From Flavobacterium pectinovorum (GTDB lineage Bacteria; Bacteroidota; Bacteroidia; Flavobacteriales; Flavobacteriaceae): a stretch of 64,000 nucleotides of DNA. Below, piece after piece: positions 7,236 to 16,304 of the stretch; the stretch's first letter is position 1, and each line of letters opens with the position of its first letter. Position numbers and translations under genes: made by a program. The notes beneath the pieces were generated by a model. That model was not told where the DNA came from and made no database searches. It was given only the letters and a program-made list of their open reading frames with translations. The stretch covers positions 62,001-126,000 of the forward strand of contig NZ_RCZH01000017.1 of assembly GCF_006438875.1 (NCBI RefSeq), written 5' to 3'.

Positions 7236-9752
7236 ATGGCAAAGAATTTAGTAATAGTGGAGTCACCTGCAAAGGCGAAAACGATAGAGAAATTTCTGGG
7301 AAGTGATTTTCAAGTAGAATCAAGTTACGGACATATCGCAGACTTACCATCAAAGGAAATAGGAGTAGATGTAGAGAATGGATTTAAACCTAAATACGAA
7401 GTCTCTCCGGATAAAAAAGCCTTAGTAAGCAAGTTGAAAGCACTATCTAAGAATGCCGAAATGGTTTGGTTAGCAAGTGATGAGGACCGCGAAGGAGAAG
7501 CTATTTCATGGCACTTGGCGGAAGAATTAAAACTGGATGTTAAAAAAACCAAGCGAATTGTTTTTCATGAAATTACCAAGTCAGCGATTCTTAAAGCGAT
7601 TGAGAATCCAAGAGAAATTGATTATAACTTAGTAAATGCACAACAAGCGCGTCGTGTTTTAGATCGTTTAGTAGGTTATGAATTATCTCCGGTTTTATGG
7701 AGAAAAATTAAAGGCGGACTTTCTGCCGGACGTGTACAATCAGTTTCAGTTCGTTTGATTGTTGAGAGAGAACGCGAAATTCAAAATTTTAATGCCGTTG
7801 CGAGTTATTCTATCGTAGCAGAATTTGTAAATGAGGCAGGGAAAACTTTCAAAGCCAAATTACCAAAGAACTTCAATACTAAAAAAGAAGCCGAAGATTT
7901 TTTAAACAAAAACATCGGATCACAATATAAGGTAGCTGATTTAGAAACTAAACCTACCAAAAAATCACCAACAGCGCCTTTTACAACTTCTACTTTGCAA
8001 CAAGAAGCAGCCAGAAAATTGTATTTGCCGGTTGGAATCACAATGCAGCTTGCACAACGTTTATACGAAGCGGGACTTATTACTTATATGAGAACCGATA
8101 GTGTGAATCTTTCTAAAGATGCAATGGATGCCGCTGAAGCTGAAATCATAAAATCATACGGAAAAGAGTTTTCAAAACCTCGAACTTTCGCCAACAAAAG
8201 CAAAGGAGCACAAGAAGCGCACGAAGCAATTCGTCCGACAGATATGTCACGTCATACCGTAAATATCGATCGTGACCAAGCTCGTTTATATGATTTGATC
8301 TGGAAAAGAACATTGGCATCTCAAATGAGTGATGCACAATTAGAAAGAACAAACGTAAAAATTGAAGCAAATAATCACAGTGAGATTTTTACAGCTTCAG
8401 GAGAAGTTTTACTTTTTGAAGGTTTCTTGAAAGTGTACTTAGAAGGACACGATGATGATGAGGAAGAGCAAGAAGGCATGTTGCCAGCCTTGAAAGTAAA
8501 CGAAAAGTTAGCAAACAATTATATTACAGCTACAGAACGATATTCAAGACCACCGTCTCGTTATACAGAAGCTTCATTGGTTAAAAAATTAGAAGAATTA
8601 GGAATTGGCCGTCCGTCTACGTACGCGCCAACTATTTCTACTATCATCAATAGAAATTATGTTGAGAAAGGAACTCTTGAAGGCCAGGAACGTAAATACA
8701 CCCAACTTACTTTACAAGCAAATAAAGTAGGCGAAAAGGTACTGAAAGAAAATACAGGTTCAGACAAAGGAAAATTAGTTCCAACAGATATCGGAACTAT
8801 CGTTACAGATTTCTTAGTTAAGAACTTCGGAAATATTTTAGATTACAACTTTACTGCAAAAGTAGAACAGGATTTTGATGAAATTGCTGAAGGAAATATT
8901 GACTGGGCAGTTATGATGCAAGAGTTCTACAATAAATTTCATCCAAATGTAAAAGAGGTTGAAGCTAATGCAGAACGTGAAAGCGGAGAAAGAATCTTAG
9001 GAAAAGATGCAGACGGGAGACAAGTTTCTGTTCGTTTAGGAAAATTTGGACCAATGGCTCAAATTGGAGAAGCGGATGACGAAGATAAAAAATTCGCAAG
9101 TTTAATGTCTGATCAAAACATCGGAAACATTACACTTGAAGAAGCTTTGAATTTATTTTTATTGCCTAAAAATCTAGGAGAATATAAAGGAGAAGAAGTA
9201 GAAGTTAGCAATGGTCGTTACGGTCCTTATGTGCGTCACGGAAGTGTGTTTATTTCTTTACCAAAAGGAGAAGATCCATTAAGTCTTTCTAAAGAAAGAG
9301 CCCAGGAATTAATTGATGAAAAAGCAATTGCTGATGCGCCAATTGCAGTTTACAAAGGCGAAGGAGTGCAGAAAGGTGTGGGGCGTTTTGGTCCGTTCAT
9401 CAAATGGAATGGTATTTTTATCAATGTAAGCAAAAAATACAATTTTGATAATTTATCACAACAAGAAGTAGAAGAACTAATTGAAGATAAATTACAAAAA
9501 AATATAGACAAAGTGCTTCACAATTGGGAAGACGAAGGAATTTTGGTTGAAAAAGCGCGTTGGGGTCGCTCGGTTATTACAAAAGGTAAAATCAAAATTG
9601 AATTAAGTAAAGATGTTGATGCTACAAAATTGACATTGGCTGAAGTTCAGGAAATGATTGCTAAAAAAACACCGGCAAAAAAGACACCAGCAAAAAAAGC
9701 AACAACAACTAAAAAAGCACCAGCTAAAAAACCAGCTGCTAAAAAGAAATAA
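7236..9752 (+). CDS. topA: DNA topoisomerase I (type IA)
   Basis: TopA relaxes negative supercoils through a transient 5'-phosphotyrosine link. The 838-residue protein begins MAKNLVIVESPAKAKTIEKF, the Toprim domain start, and has DEDREGEAISWHL for the metal-binding Toprim acidic residues. The catalytic tyrosine is in GLITYMRTDS (Tyr284). Topoisomerase C-terminal repeats follow (~580-800, each with a RFGPF/RYGPY-type motif), then a lysine/alanine/proline-rich basic tail. The ATG at 7236 is preferred over the TTG at 7215 because the promoter element covers the TTG and the family starts at MAKNL. An arginase-fold gene follows after 3 bases, probably in the same transcript. Confidence 0.96.
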   Translation: MAKNLVIVESPAKAKTIEKFLGSDFQVESSYGHIADLPSKEIGVDVENGFKPKYEVSPDKKALVSKLKALSKNAEMVWLASDEDREGEAISWHLAEELKLDVKKTKRIVFHEITKSAILKAIENPREIDYNLVNAQQARRVLDRLVGYELSPVLWRKIKGGLSAGRVQSVSVRLIVEREREIQNFNAVASYSIVAEFVNEAGKTFKAKLPKNFNTKKEAEDFLNKNIGSQYKVADLETKPTKKSPTAPFTTSTLQQEAARKLYLPVGITMQLAQRLYEAGLITYMRTDSVNLSKDAMDAAEAEIIKSYGKEFSKPRTFANKSKGAQEAHEAIRPTDMSRHTVNIDRDQARLYDLIWKRTLASQMSDAQLERTNVKIEANNHSEIFTASGEVLLFEGFLKVYLEGHDDDEEEQEGMLPALKVNEKLANNYITATERYSRPPSRYTEASLVKKLEELGIGRPSTYAPTISTIINRNYVEKGTLEGQERKYTQLTLQANKVGEKVLKENTGSDKGKLVPTDIGTIVTDFLVKNFGNILDYNFTAKVEQDFDEIAEGNIDWAVMMQEFYNKFHPNVKEVEANAERESGERILGKDADGRQVSVRLGKFGPMAQIGEADDEDKKFASLMSDQNIGNITLEEALNLFLLPKNLGEYKGEEVEVSNGRYGPYVRHGSVFISLPKGEDPLSLSKERAQELIDEKAIADAPIAVYKGEGVQKGVGRFGPFIKWNGIFINVSKKYNFDNLSQQEVEELIEDKLQKNIDKVLHNWEDEGILVEKARWGRSVITKGKIKIELSKDVDATKLTLAEVQEMIAKKTPAKKTPAKKATTTKKAPAKKPAAKKK

Positions 9753-9755
9753 CAA

Positions 9756-10907
9756 ATGGAATTTGATTTTCTAGAACCAGTTAACGAAGGGATTTTAAAA
9801 TTCATTAGTTCGTTGTCTTCACAAGAATTGGGCAGCAAAGTAGTTTTGCATACACAAGATCAATTTCCTGATATTAGCAAAATAAATATTGCTATAATTG
9901 GTGTTTTAGAAGACCGTCGCAGCAATGATATAGTGAATGAAGTTAATCTTACAGCGGTTCGTAAAAAGATTTACAGCATGTTTCCCGGTAATTGGGATGC
10001 TTCTATTGCTGATTTGGGAGACATACTGGCAGGAGACTCTGTAGAAGACACATATTTTGCATTAAAGAAGGTAACTTCTACATTAATTAAGAATAAAGTG
10101 ATTCCTATAGTCCTGGGAGGTTCCCAAGATTTAACCTATGCTTTGTATCGCGCTTATGATGATTTAGAGCAAATGGTAAATATGGTTTCTGTAGATAATA
10201 AATTTGATTTTGGTAAAGAAAATGAAACAGTTTCGGCTAATTCTTTTTTGACTAAAATCATAATAGATGAGCCTAATAACCTTTTTAATTATTGTAATAT
10301 TGGATATCAGACTTATTACAATTCGCAGGAAGAAATTGATTTAATTGAAAAATTATTTTTTGATGCCTATCGTTTGGGCGAAATATCAAATAAAATAGCT
10401 TTGGCAGAACCGGTTTTTAGAGATGCTGATTTGGTAAGTATTGATTTGAATTCCGTAAAGTCTTCGGCTTCAGGAAATATGAAGTCTTTTGAGCCTAATG
10501 GTTTTAACGGAAAAGAGATTTGTTCTTTGGCGAGATATGCCGGAATTAGTGATAAAGTTTCCTCTTTTGGAGTTTTTAATCATAATAGCACAGCACAGGA
10601 ATCGGGTATTATTGCTCAGATCGTATGGTACTTTATAGAAGGGTATCATTACCGATCAAAAGAGTATCCGTTTGGAAGCAGAACGAACTATTTAAAATAT
10701 ATTGTTCCGCTGGAAGATGAGGAGCTTATTTTTTACAAAAGTGACAAAACGGAACGTTGGTGGATCGAGATTCCGTTCGAATCAAATGGTAACAATAAAT
10801 TAAAAAGAAATACGTTATTACCGTGTTCTTACGACGAATATTTGAGCGCTTGCAACCAAGAATTGCCAGAAAGGTGGTGGAAAGCACAGCGAAAAAATGC
10901 TTTGTAG
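9756..10907 (+). CDS. Arginase/formimidoylglutamase-fold protein with degraded metal site
   Basis: A 383-residue ureohydrolase-fold protein. The three family signatures can be placed but are altered. PIVLGGSQDLTYAL replaces GGxH (His to Gln); VSVDNKFDFG stands where DAHxD is expected, losing the His; LVSIDLNSVKSSASG stands where SxDxDxxDP is expected, losing the later aspartates. Most of the two-manganese ligands are therefore missing, which argues against arginase or agmatinase activity. It follows topA by 3 bases and precedes the gldK promoter. Relatives of this protein are common upstream of gldK in flavobacteria as far as I recall; a structural or regulatory role is only inference. Confidence 0.8.
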   Translation: MEFDFLEPVNEGILKFISSLSSQELGSKVVLHTQDQFPDISKINIAIIGVLEDRRSNDIVNEVNLTAVRKKIYSMFPGNWDASIADLGDILAGDSVEDTYFALKKVTSTLIKNKVIPIVLGGSQDLTYALYRAYDDLEQMVNMVSVDNKFDFGKENETVSANSFLTKIIIDEPNNLFNYCNIGYQTYYNSQEEIDLIEKLFFDAYRLGEISNKIALAEPVFRDADLVSIDLNSVKSSASGNMKSFEPNGFNGKEICSLARYAGISDKVSSFGVFNHNSTAQESGIIAQIVWYFIEGYHYRSKEYPFGSRTNYLKYIVPLEDEELIFYKSDKTERWWIEIPFESNGNNKLKRNTLLPCSYDEYLSACNQELPERWWKAQRKNAL

Positions 10908-11066
10908 CAGAAAATTTTAGCAGAAATCTTAATTTTTTTAAAATTTAAAAATCAAGTTAAGAAATATTAGTAAGACAAGATTTACATATTATAAAATTTA
11001 ACGTTTTACGTCGATTTTTTAAGTTAGTTTGTCGATAAAATATTTTTTTTTTATTTTATTTAACAT

Positions 11067-11074
11067 TATTTTTG
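11067..11074 (+). promoter_or_regulatory. TAnnTTTG promoter element of the gldKLMN operon
   Basis: TATTTTTG lies in the AT-rich 263-bp gap (10908-11170) before gldK and predicts a leader of about 90 bases. No convincing -33 TTG was found at the usual distance. Nothing else coding was seen in the gap. Confidence 0.45.
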
Positions 11075-11170
11075 AACGGTGAAATAAATTTCGCAACTAG
11101 TATTGTTTTTTAGATAAATAATAAATACGTTTACGAACTTATAATAATGAATAGATAATCCCAAATTTAT

Positions 11171-12577
11171 ATGAAGAAGTTTATTGCATTTGCAGCAATG
11201 TTAACACTGGTAATTGGCTGTGGTAAGTCAGGAGACAAAGGTGAATTGGTTGGTGTTACAGGAGGCAAATGGCACCCTGAAAAGCCTTATGGAATGACTT
11301 TAGTTCCAGGTGGGTCTTTTATTATGGGTAAATCAGATGCTGATTTAGCTAATGTAGAGGATGCTCCGACTAAAACAGTAACTGTTCGTTCATTTTATAT
11401 GGATGAAACCGAAATTACAAATAGCGAATATCGCCAGTTTGTAGAGTGGGTAAAAGACTCTACAATGAGAGTTCGTTTAGCTATTTTGGCTGATGAAACC
11501 GGACAGAAATCTACAGGTGATAAAGGTAAAAAAGGTGGCAGCATCTCAGATTATGCATTTAATGATTCTGAGCCGGATAAGATGACGGCTTATGATAAAT
11601 ATATGTATGATAACTACTATAGTGTAGGTACAAAAGATGATCCTTATGCTGGAAGAAAACTGAACAAAAAAGTTAAGTTAATTAAAGATACTAAAGCTTA
11701 CCCGGATGAGTATTATACTGAGGTAATGGACTCTATGTATTTGCCAATTGAAGAATCATATAATGGTTTAAGAACAATTGACGTAAATAAATTGAAATTC
11801 CGTTATTCTTGGATGGATATTCAGGCAGCTGCAAAAGCCAAAGTAGGAAAAAGAAAAGACTTCGTTAAAACAGAACAAGTTAGTGTTTACCCTGATACAA
11901 CAGTTTGGATTAAAGATTTTGCTTATTCATATAATGAGCCAATGCACAATGATTATTTCTGGCACAAAGCTTATGGAGATTATCCTGTAGTTGGTGTGAC
12001 TTGGAAACAAGCTAAAGCATTTTGTGCCTGGAGAACTTTAAATAAAAATAGCTATATCAAATCTAAGAAAAAAGGACGTGATTTAGTTAATGCTTTCAGA
12101 TTGCCAACAGAGGCAGAATGGGAGTATGCTGCAAGAGGTGGTCTGGAATCAGCTACTTATCCTTGGGGAGGTCCTTATACTAAAAGCGACAGAGGTTGTT
12201 TCTTAGCAAACTTTAAACCAAACAGAGGAGATTATGCTGCTGATGAGGCATTATATACTGTTGAGGCTAAATCTTATGAGCCAAACGGATACGGATTGTA
12301 TAATATGGCAGGAAACGTTTCAGAGTGGACGGATTCAGCTTACAATCCAAATGCATACGAATACGTTTCTACAATGAACCCTAACGTAATTGATGGAAAC
12401 AATCAAAGAAAAGTTGTTCGTGGAGGATCTTGGAAAGATGTTGCTTACTTCCTACAGGTAAGTACTCGTGATCACGAATATGCGGATTCTGCAAGAAGTT
12501 ATATTGGTTTCAGAACTGTACAAGATTACATGGGAACTCAAACAACAGGAAGCGGAAAAAAGAAAAGTAAATTATAA
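11171..12577 (+). CDS. gldK: Gliding motility / T9SS outer-membrane lipoprotein GldK
   Basis: GldK (PorK) forms, with GldN, the periplasmic ring attached to the outer membrane in the type IX secretion system. The 468-residue protein starts with a lipoprotein signal whose lipobox ends IGC at Cys17. It then has a formylglycine-generating-enzyme (FGE/sulfatase-modifying) fold: MTLVPGGSFIMGKSD at ~37-51, TEITNSEYRQFVEWV at ~80-94, FRLPTEAEWEYAARGG at ~310-325, YNMAGNVSEWTDSAYNP at ~380-396 and VRGGSWKD near 418. The fold is structural here. It is the first gene of gldKLMN. Confidence 0.96.
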   Translation: MKKFIAFAAMLTLVIGCGKSGDKGELVGVTGGKWHPEKPYGMTLVPGGSFIMGKSDADLANVEDAPTKTVTVRSFYMDETEITNSEYRQFVEWVKDSTMRVRLAILADETGQKSTGDKGKKGGSISDYAFNDSEPDKMTAYDKYMYDNYYSVGTKDDPYAGRKLNKKVKLIKDTKAYPDEYYTEVMDSMYLPIEESYNGLRTIDVNKLKFRYSWMDIQAAAKAKVGKRKDFVKTEQVSVYPDTTVWIKDFAYSYNEPMHNDYFWHKAYGDYPVVGVTWKQAKAFCAWRTLNKNSYIKSKKKGRDLVNAFRLPTEAEWEYAARGGLESATYPWGGPYTKSDRGCFLANFKPNRGDYAADEALYTVEAKSYEPNGYGLYNMAGNVSEWTDSAYNPNAYEYVSTMNPNVIDGNNQRKVVRGGSWKDVAYFLQVSTRDHEYADSARSYIGFRTVQDYMGTQTTGSGKKKSKL

Positions 12578-12633
12578 TTAATATCAATAACCAAATCGAA
12601 TCTATTTAAAATTAAAACCTAAAAAAAAGTATT

Positions 12634-13281
12634 ATGGCATTATTAAGTAAAAAAGCAATGAATTTCGCTTATGGTATGGGAGCGGCAGTAGTAATTATTG
12701 GAGCATTATTCAAAATTACTCACTTTGAAATTGGACCATTAACAGGAACATTGATGCTTTCAGTTGGATTAGTAACAGAAGCGTTAATCTTTGCACTTTC
12801 TGCTTTTGAACCAGTAGATGATGAGTTAGATTGGACTCTTGTTTACCCAGAATTAGCTAACGGTCAAGCTAGAAAAAAAGCGGATAAAGTTGAAACTCCA
12901 TCTGATGCCCAAGGATTATTGTCTCAAAAATTAGACACTATGTTGAAAGAAGCTAAAATTGACGGTGAATTAATGTCAAGTTTAGGAAACTCAATCAAAA
13001 ATTTCGAAGGAGCTGCAAAAGCAATTTCTCCAACAGTAGATTCTATTGCAGGACAAAAGAAATATGCTGAAGAAATGTCTATGGCTGCTGCACAAATGGA
13101 ATCATTAAACAGCTTGTACAAAGTACAATTAGAAAGTGCTTCAAGAAATGCACAAGCAAACAGTGAAATCGCTGATAATGCTAATAAATTGAAAGAACAA
13201 ATGCAATCAATGACTGCAAACATTGCTTCTTTGAACAGTGTTTACGGTGGTATGCTTTCTGCAATGAGTAACAAAGGATAA
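12634..13281 (+). CDS. gldL: Gliding motility / T9SS inner-membrane motor protein GldL
   Basis: GldL forms a pentameric inner-membrane proton channel around a GldM dimer and powers gliding and T9SS secretion. The 215-residue protein has two membrane helices at about residues 9-28 and 33-54, with a conserved glutamate in the second (VTEALIF), then a cytoplasmic part rich in alanine, glutamine and serine, predicted helical/coiled (~85-213). It lies 56 bases after gldK and 52 before gldM, in operon spacing. Confidence 0.95.
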   Translation: MALLSKKAMNFAYGMGAAVVIIGALFKITHFEIGPLTGTLMLSVGLVTEALIFALSAFEPVDDELDWTLVYPELANGQARKKADKVETPSDAQGLLSQKLDTMLKEAKIDGELMSSLGNSIKNFEGAAKAISPTVDSIAGQKKYAEEMSMAAAQMESLNSLYKVQLESASRNAQANSEIADNANKLKEQMQSMTANIASLNSVYGGMLSAMSNKG

Positions 13282-13333
13282 TTAGTTTTTAACTATTGTA
13301 TTAAATTTATTAATAAGAACTAATTAGAAAAAA

Positions 13334-14878
13334 ATGGCAGGAGGAAAATTAACCCCTAGACAGAAGATGATTAACCTGATGTATCTGGTTTTCATCGCAA
13401 TGTTAGCAATGAATATGTCAAAAGAAGTTTTATCAGCTTTTGGCTTAATGAATGAAAAATTTGAAAGCGCTAATACCTCTTCAGAACAAACAAATGTTGG
13501 TTTATTGACATCTTTAGATCAAAAAGCCGCTGAAGCAAAAGGAGAATTCGCAACTGCTGCAGTTACAGCTCATAAAGTAGAAACAATTTCAAAAGAATTT
13601 TACGCATACATCGGATCTTTAAAAGGTGATGTTTTAAAAGGATTTGAAACTGATAAAGAAACTGGAAAATTACCTTACGAGTCTATGGACAAAGGTGATA
13701 ATATCGACAACTGGTTTACTGGTGAAGGATATACTGCAAAAGGAAAAGATATCATTTCTCATATTGAAAAATATAAAGCAGATATGAAAGCTGCTTTGGC
13801 TGATAAGAATAATAAATATGGTACTATTATCTCTGAAGTTGAAAAGAAATTTGATGTTTCAGACGTAAAAAATAAAGAAGGTTTAAAAGATAAATATTTA
13901 GCTTACCACTTTAAAGGTTTTCCAGCTGTTGCTTCATTAGCTAAACTTTCAGCTTGGCAAAATGACGTTCAAAAAGCAGAATCTGATGTTTACAGTGCTG
14001 CTTTAGGAAAAGCTGCAGTTGCTGCTGCTTCATATAGCAACTACCAAGCAATTGTTGTTTTAGATAAAAATGCTTACTTCCAAGGAGAAAAAGTTACAGG
14101 TAAGGTAGTTTTAGGTCGTTATGACGAAAATACAAAACCAACTTCATTCCAAGGTCCTGGACAAATTGTTAACGGACAGGCTGTTATTTCATTAACTGCT
14201 GGAGCTGTTGGAGAGCAAAATATTAATGGTCAATTTACTTTCTTAGAAGATGGTAAAAATATCCCTCTTAAATTTGCTGGAAAATATATTGTAGTACCAA
14301 GACCAAATTCTGCTACAATTTCTGCAGACAAAATGAATGTGGTTTATAGAGGTGTTGTTAACCCAATCTCTGTATCATTCGCTGGTGTTGCTGATAATAA
14401 AGTTGTTGCTAGTGCTCCGGGATTATCTTCAGCTGGTAAAGCAGGAAAATATAACATGAATCCGGGTTCTGGTAATGAAGCTACAATCGCTGTTACAGGT
14501 ACATTACCAAACGGAGATAAAGTTACAGATAAGAAAACATTCAGAATTAAAGGTATTCCTGGACCAACGGGTACAATTAGAGGAGAACCGGGTGTTGTTA
14601 AAGGACCTAGATCTAACTTAGAAATTGCTACTATTGGAGCTAAATTAATGGACTTTGATTTTGAAGTTGGTTTAGATGTTGTTGGATTTAATTTAAAAAT
14701 TGCAGGACAGCCTACAGTTGTTGTTACTGGAAATAAATTGAATGCGCAATGTAAAACAGTACTTTCAAGAGCAGGTAAAGGAGACCAGGTTACTATTTCT
14801 GAAATTAAAACTAAACTTGTTGGAGCTGGTAGTTATTTATTGCCAAGAACTGCTCCGGTAATTTACGAAATCCAATAA
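13334..14878 (+). CDS. gldM: Gliding motility / T9SS motor shaft protein GldM
   Basis: GldM is anchored in the inner membrane by one N-terminal helix (about residues 14-34, MINLMYLVFIAMLAMNMSKE). Its periplasmic domains span to the GldKN ring and transmit motion from the GldL motor. The 514-residue length and the start MAGGKLTPRQKMINLMYLVF are characteristic. Residues ~40-220 are helical; three beta-rich domains follow, including GVVNPISVSFAGV at ~340 and KGIPGPTGTIRG at ~410. The third gene of the operon. Confidence 0.96.
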   Translation: MAGGKLTPRQKMINLMYLVFIAMLAMNMSKEVLSAFGLMNEKFESANTSSEQTNVGLLTSLDQKAAEAKGEFATAAVTAHKVETISKEFYAYIGSLKGDVLKGFETDKETGKLPYESMDKGDNIDNWFTGEGYTAKGKDIISHIEKYKADMKAALADKNNKYGTIISEVEKKFDVSDVKNKEGLKDKYLAYHFKGFPAVASLAKLSAWQNDVQKAESDVYSAALGKAAVAAASYSNYQAIVVLDKNAYFQGEKVTGKVVLGRYDENTKPTSFQGPGQIVNGQAVISLTAGAVGEQNINGQFTFLEDGKNIPLKFAGKYIVVPRPNSATISADKMNVVYRGVVNPISVSFAGVADNKVVASAPGLSSAGKAGKYNMNPGSGNEATIAVTGTLPNGDKVTDKKTFRIKGIPGPTGTIRGEPGVVKGPRSNLEIATIGAKLMDFDFEVGLDVVGFNLKIAGQPTVVVTGNKLNAQCKTVLSRAGKGDQVTISEIKTKLVGAGSYLLPRTAPVIYEIQ

Positions 14879-14919
14879 TAAAGTAGGTAAAACTACGCTC
14901 AATATCTCATAATGATATC

Positions 14920-15912
14920 ATGATGAAAGTAAGAAATTTTTTAATAGCTATTGTTTCTATCGCTGGAAGTTTTGCTTCTAATGCGCAATCTAATTTGCTT
15001 AATGCGAAAACACCTGCTCAGATAGGACTTAAGACTCCTGCGCAACTTATCTCAGACAACGATAAGCCATTGGCTTATGGTTATGTAGATGATAGAGATG
15101 TCTTGATGGGAAAAACTACTTGGGAGATTATTGATTTGAATGAAAAAATCAACTTTCCAATGTATTTCCCTGTAGATACAGCTAATATTGGTTCAGACAG
15201 ACGTTCATTATACGACGTTTTGACGAAAGCCGTTAGAAACGGTAAAATAACTGAAGTGTATAGCGACAGTTATTTCAATACTAAAAAATCTATGAAAGAC
15301 ATCGAAGGTGCATTATCACGTATTGACACAACAGATGCAGGTAGAGAATTGATCAACCAATATCCTGATGACTACAAAACTCACGTTGTGAAGAAAAAAG
15401 TAGTTACAGGTACAGGTAAAAAGAAAGTTGTTACTTATGTTGATGAAACAGTTGGTGCAACAAGAACAGTTCCTTCTGAGTATATCTTGAAACAAGATCT
15501 TACTGCAGCAGATGTTACACAATATAAAATTAAAGGATACTGGTATTTTGACAAACGCCAAAGTGAATTGAAATATCGTTTACTTGGAATTTGTCCTGTA
15601 ACTCCAGACGTATACACTATGAATAGTGACGAAAAGGATTATATTGAGTTATTCTGGGTTTTCTTCCCTAATGCGAGAGAAGCATTACATGAAGCAAAAG
15701 CTTTTAACGATAGTAATTCAGCACTTCCGATTTCATTTGATCAAATACTAAACTCAAGACGTTTCAATTCAGAAATCTACAAAGAAGAAAACTTGTATGG
15801 AGACAGAGCAATTAGTGATTACATGAAAGATAACGCTCAAAATCAGTTATTAGAATCTGAAAGAGTAAAAGAGAAGATTCGTAACTTCGAACAAGATATG
15901 TGGAACTACTAA
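14920..15912 (+). CDS. gldN: Gliding motility / T9SS ring protein GldN
   Basis: GldN (PorN) is a periplasmic protein that pairs with the lipoprotein GldK. The 330-residue product has a signal peptide (MMKVRNFLIAIVSIAGSFAS, cleavage near NAQ), then a conserved domain with YGYVDDRDVLMGKTTWEIID (~52-72), FPMYFPVDTANIGSDRRSLYDVL (~79-101) and YWYFDKRQSELKYRLLGICPV (~205-225). It lies 41 bases after gldM and is followed by a strong terminator. A same-length paralogue, gldO, follows. Confidence 0.96.
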   Translation: MMKVRNFLIAIVSIAGSFASNAQSNLLNAKTPAQIGLKTPAQLISDNDKPLAYGYVDDRDVLMGKTTWEIIDLNEKINFPMYFPVDTANIGSDRRSLYDVLTKAVRNGKITEVYSDSYFNTKKSMKDIEGALSRIDTTDAGRELINQYPDDYKTHVVKKKVVTGTGKKKVVTYVDETVGATRTVPSEYILKQDLTAADVTQYKIKGYWYFDKRQSELKYRLLGICPVTPDVYTMNSDEKDYIELFWVFFPNAREALHEAKAFNDSNSALPISFDQILNSRRFNSEIYKEENLYGDRAISDYMKDNAQNQLLESERVKEKIRNFEQDMWNY

Positions 15913-15935
15913 GTATCTAAAAAACATAATACAAG

Positions 15936-15969
15936 AAGCCCTTGCTAGAAATAGTAAGGGCTTTTTTTT
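15936..15969 (+). terminator. Rho-independent terminator after gldN
   Basis: AAGCCCTTGCTA and TAGTAAGGGCTT pair in a near-perfect stem around a short GAAA-like loop, followed by eight T. It ends the gldKLMN transcript, so gldO needs its own promoter within 15970-16304. That AT-rich stretch holds no gene and no clear TAnnTTTG element with normal spacing. Confidence 0.85.
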
Positions 15970-16304
15970 GTCATTATTTGAACCTGGAAATCAAATTAGT
16001 TAAGGTTTACATTATGATTGAATAGGAACTTCTTTGAGCAGATAATTTTAAGTCCTGAGATTTTTCAATATTCGCATAATAATTTTTGTAGCTTAAATAT
16101 TATTGGGCGGAAATAATGTTGTATATTAGATGGTTGATAGTTAGTAAATTAGCTTTTGTCACGAAAGTGATATACCTATATTACGATAACAGAAATACAA
16201 GTCTTTTGATAAGTAGAGTATTCCCAAATTTAGAATCTTTAATTAATTGTAAGAAAAATAACAATATACTGAATTAATCTGCGTTTAATATGTTTAATGA
16301 TATC

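Noticed and set aside
16290..16304. Upstream ATG for gldO
   Set aside because: The downstream MMKVRNFL matches the GldN start and gives identical length.
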